Below are positions 11,071 to 12,848 of a stretch of DNA of 12,848 bases, one piece after another; position 1 is the first letter of the stretch, and the number at the start of each line of letters is the position of its first letter. The notes beneath the pieces were generated by a model, which saw only the letters and a list, made by a program, of their open reading frames with translations, had not been told where the DNA came from and did no database searches. The stretch is taken from the NCBI GenBank assembly GCA_964565435.1, contig CAZMEY010000019.1, positions 1 to 12,848 of the forward strand. The letters are read 5' to 3'. This DNA comes from JAQTTT01 sp964565435. GTDB lineage: Archaea > Nanobdellota > Nanobdellia > Tiddalikarchaeales > Tiddalikarchaeaceae. A program made the position numbers and the translations under genes.

Positions 11071-12848
11071 TTACTACTATTATCTGCCCCATAAGCATTT
11101 CTCCGACACTGTTGGGGTCAGCCCTTCCGTTATAAGGCACTCCCAAAACAATGTCCAACTTTCCGTCCAAATTAATATCAGCCAAAGCTATCCTTACATA
11201 ATGGCTAGTTACAGAAGTTCCCATTTCAATATTCCATAACTCTTGGCCATTGTTTCCCCTGAAAGCATACAAAACATTGTTTTTTAAAGTAATCAAATCC
11301 AAAACATTATCTCCATTAATATCTCCCAACACAGGAGGATGAATCATATCATATAATGGAGTTAATACATTCCATAATTCCTGCCCATTATTAGCATAAT
11401 CATATGCAAAAAATTGGTTTGAAATGCTTACAACAAAATCTTTGTAAGTGTCACCATTTAAGTCAGCCAATGCCATAAATGCTGTTCCTGTATCTGGATA
11501 CATCATGTTAACAGTATATTCTGCATTTCCTGCCGAATTAGCGTCTGTAACATAAATTGTATTTGCATTATCAACAAAAAACAATCTGTTAACATTCTGG
11601 TTAGTTACCCCAACATATTGGCTGTTAGGCATTTCGTTGCCAGTCCATAAAACATTTCCATTATTATCTAAACCAACCATGTAATTGCTTGTAAATGCGC
11701 CGAATAATTCATCTAAGCTATCTCCATCAGTATCGGCTGCAGCTCCAGTCATTGTGGCATAGCCGTCATAGCTCCACACGCTGCCTCCAGTATTATTTAT
11801 TATGCTTAATCCATAAGTATTTGATACATCACTATATAATCTTGTAGCAATTTCATAAAATTCATCATTAGTCACATTAACATAATAGATTGATAAATCC
11901 TGTATATAAGGCGAAAAACCAACTTCAGTATTGCTTCCAGCTATCCATCTTTCCTGCTGGTTATTTGCATGAATGCTTACAATATGTGTAAGATTATGAT
12001 AATATATCTCAGCATAGCCATCTTTATCCAAATCAGAAACAATTGGCGCAGACTCATAAGGGCCAATGGTGTTAGCTGAAGAGATTAGCTTGCTGAATAA
12101 ATTAGCCCCATTATTATCAACAGCGCCCAAGTTTTTTCCAACAATGCTATTAGAAACAGTGAGATAAACTATCTCCTGATATTTGTCATTGTCAATATCT
12201 CCAACAACAGGATTAATCTTGTCAAAAAATATGTTTCCTGCATCGCTGCCTGAGACCCCAATAGTATTATTGGTAATATTATAAACCCATAAAATTGTTG
12301 GAGTTGAGGTTGAAACATTAGTGCCGTCATTGGCAATGCTATCCCAATCAGAATGAGCACCCCTTTGAGGCCAAGCAAAATATAATGTGCAGTCAGCAGG
12401 GCATGAAGTGATATTTTCTCCTGATTGGCAGATTCCGTCCCCGCAATAAGAGGCAGGAGCCAAAGAGTCATTAAAGCCTGATAAGGCAGTGTTTTGATTT
12501 GCAGGGCTTGTCTCCTGCTCAGTCTTGCCTTTATTATATATTAATTTTATCTCCAAATCCTGGCCAGCCAATTGAGTAGTATAATTTATTTCTCTTATTT
12601 CTCCGGGCTGAATTGGAGTGTCAAGGGTGTAATTAAGTGTTTGACCATTTATGAGCACAACTATTTCAGTCACTGGTGAAGTTCCGTCATTTCTTACCAA
12701 TGCCTGACTGCCAGTGATTGACACAAGATTCAATCTAGAATTATCAGCATAAGGGGATTCTTCAATTGCCCCTGAGCTTTGCAAATCATTAACGCTTGAA
12801 GTGATGAAAAAATAAGCTCCAACACTCGCAACAATGGTGAGCATTATC
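11060..12848 (-). CDS. FG-GAP/VCBS-repeat surface protein (5' end outside window)
   Basis: The frame is open beyond the first visible Met (12844), with an Ile codon before it, so the true N-terminus probably lies outside; I number from that Met. Residues 1-16 (MLTIVASVGAYFFITS) resemble the hydrophobic core of archaeal pilin-type (class III) signal/anchor segments. Residues 40-105 look like a beta-sandwich. At 134-152 comes a cysteine motif, CGDGIC...CPADC. From about 205 run at least six FG-GAP/VCBS repeats with calcium-binding loops: GDIDND 215-220, SDLDKDG 270-276, DTDGD 371-375, DLNGD 461-465, DINGD 508-512 and DINLDG 556-561. ELW-type beta-propeller strands (NGQELWN twice) sit between them. 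This predicts an integrin-alpha-like seven-bladed propeller on the cell surface, stabilised by Ca2+, for adhesion or host contact. The partner is unknown. Confidence 0.85.
   Translation of the reverse strand, partial: IMLTIVASVGAYFFITSSVNDLQSSGAIEESPYADNSRLNLVSITGSQALVRNDGTSPVTEIVVLINGQTLNYTLDTPIQPGEIREINYTTQLAGQDLEIKLIYNKGKTEQETSPANQNTALSGFNDSLAPASYCGDGICQSGENITSCPADCTLYFAWPQRGAHSDWDSIANDGTNVSTSTPTILWVYNITNNTIGVSGSDAGNIFFDKINPVVGDIDNDKYQEIVYLTVSNSIVGKNLGAVDNNGANLFSKLISSANTIGPYESAPIVSDLDKDGYAEIYYHNLTHIVSIHANNQQERWIAGSNTEVGFSPYIQDLSIYYVNVTNDEFYEIATRLYSDVSNTYGLSIINNTGGSVWSYDGYATMTGAAADTDGDSLDELFGAFTSNYMVGLDNNGNVLWTGNEMPNSQYVGVTNQNVNRLFFVDNANTIYVTDANSAGNAEYTVNMMYPDTGTAFMALADLNGDTYKDFVVSISNQFFAYDYANNGQELWNVLTPLYDMIHPPVLGDINGDNVLDLITLKNNVLYAFRGNNGQELWNIEMGTSVTSHYVRIALADINLDGKLDIVLGVPYNGRADPNSVGEMLMGQIIVVTTQ

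Noticed and set aside
11006..11239. 77-codon plus-strand frame across the GT-C/VCBS junction
   Set aside because: Overlaps two better-supported genes and shows no domain or promoter.
12169..12471. 100-codon minus-strand frame overlapping the VCBS gene
   Set aside because: Out-of-frame shadow inside a clear repeat protein.
1..12848. CRISPR array, IS element, rRNA gene, toxin-antitoxin or known defence operon
   Set aside because: I read both strands and saw no regularly spaced direct repeats, transposase motifs, rRNA sequence or recognised defence gene set. The HerA ATPase alone is not enough to claim a defence system.

Overview
The window looks like part of the chromosome of a small-genome, AT-rich archaeon, most likely from the DPANN group (Woesearchaeota/Pacearchaeota/Nanoarchaeota-like). 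The archaeal evidence is direct. Class II tRNA-Ser(CGA) has an archaeal-type G discriminator. A tRNA-Ile carries a canonical bulge-helix-bulge intron after position 37. TATA-like boxes sit 26-30 bp in front of nearly every start codon or tRNA 5' end, as expected for leaderless transcripts. The proteins have archaeal affinities (HerA-type ATPase, COG2112 kinase, TFE-type zinc ribbon). The DPANN assignment is inference from small compact genes, AT richness and the unmodified-type Ile UAU anticodon.

Layout. 1-3033 (minus strand): a DUF333 lipoprotein cut by the window edge, a two-gene operon of a HerA/DUF87 ATPase and a 101-residue membrane protein, and a CaCA-family cation exchanger. 3034-3793: an islet between two converging tRNAs (Ser on plus, Glu on minus) holding two tiny zinc-finger ORFs. 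Each tRNA is followed, about 40 bp further in, by an imperfect copy of its own 3' end. 3794-5015: a membrane-anchored hexapeptide-repeat acyltransferase, the intron-containing tRNA-Ile(UAU) on minus, and a small two-helix membrane protein. 5053-7454: a zinc protein whose second half resembles archaeal TFE, then on minus a small membrane protein, an AI-2E/PerM-type permease and a COG2112 atypical kinase. 7542-11070 (plus): a DEAD-box RNA helicase, an FmrO-type 16S rRNA methyltransferase homologue and a GT-C-like multi-spanning membrane protein. 11060-12848 (minus): a large FG-GAP/VCBS-repeat surface protein whose N-terminus lies beyond the window.

How the genes may work together. Most genes seem to be single transcription units with their own promoter. 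Only two pairs look like operons (HerA ATPase with the 101-aa protein; the two zinc ORFs), and there the downstream gene has a Shine-Dalgarno motif. The themes are envelope and surface functions (lipoprotein, exchanger, permease, acyltransferase, GT-C protein, surface adhesin-like protein) and RNA/translation (three tRNAs, RNA helicase, rRNA methylase, TFE-like factor, kinase). I found no IS element, CRISPR array, rRNA gene or phage gene. There is no gene-free stretch over 300 bases. The most interesting items are the Ile(UAU) tRNA with its intron, the rRNA methylase related to aminoglycoside-resistance enzymes, the rearranged TFE-like protein, the tRNA-bounded islet and the exchanger with exchanged Asp/Asn ligands.
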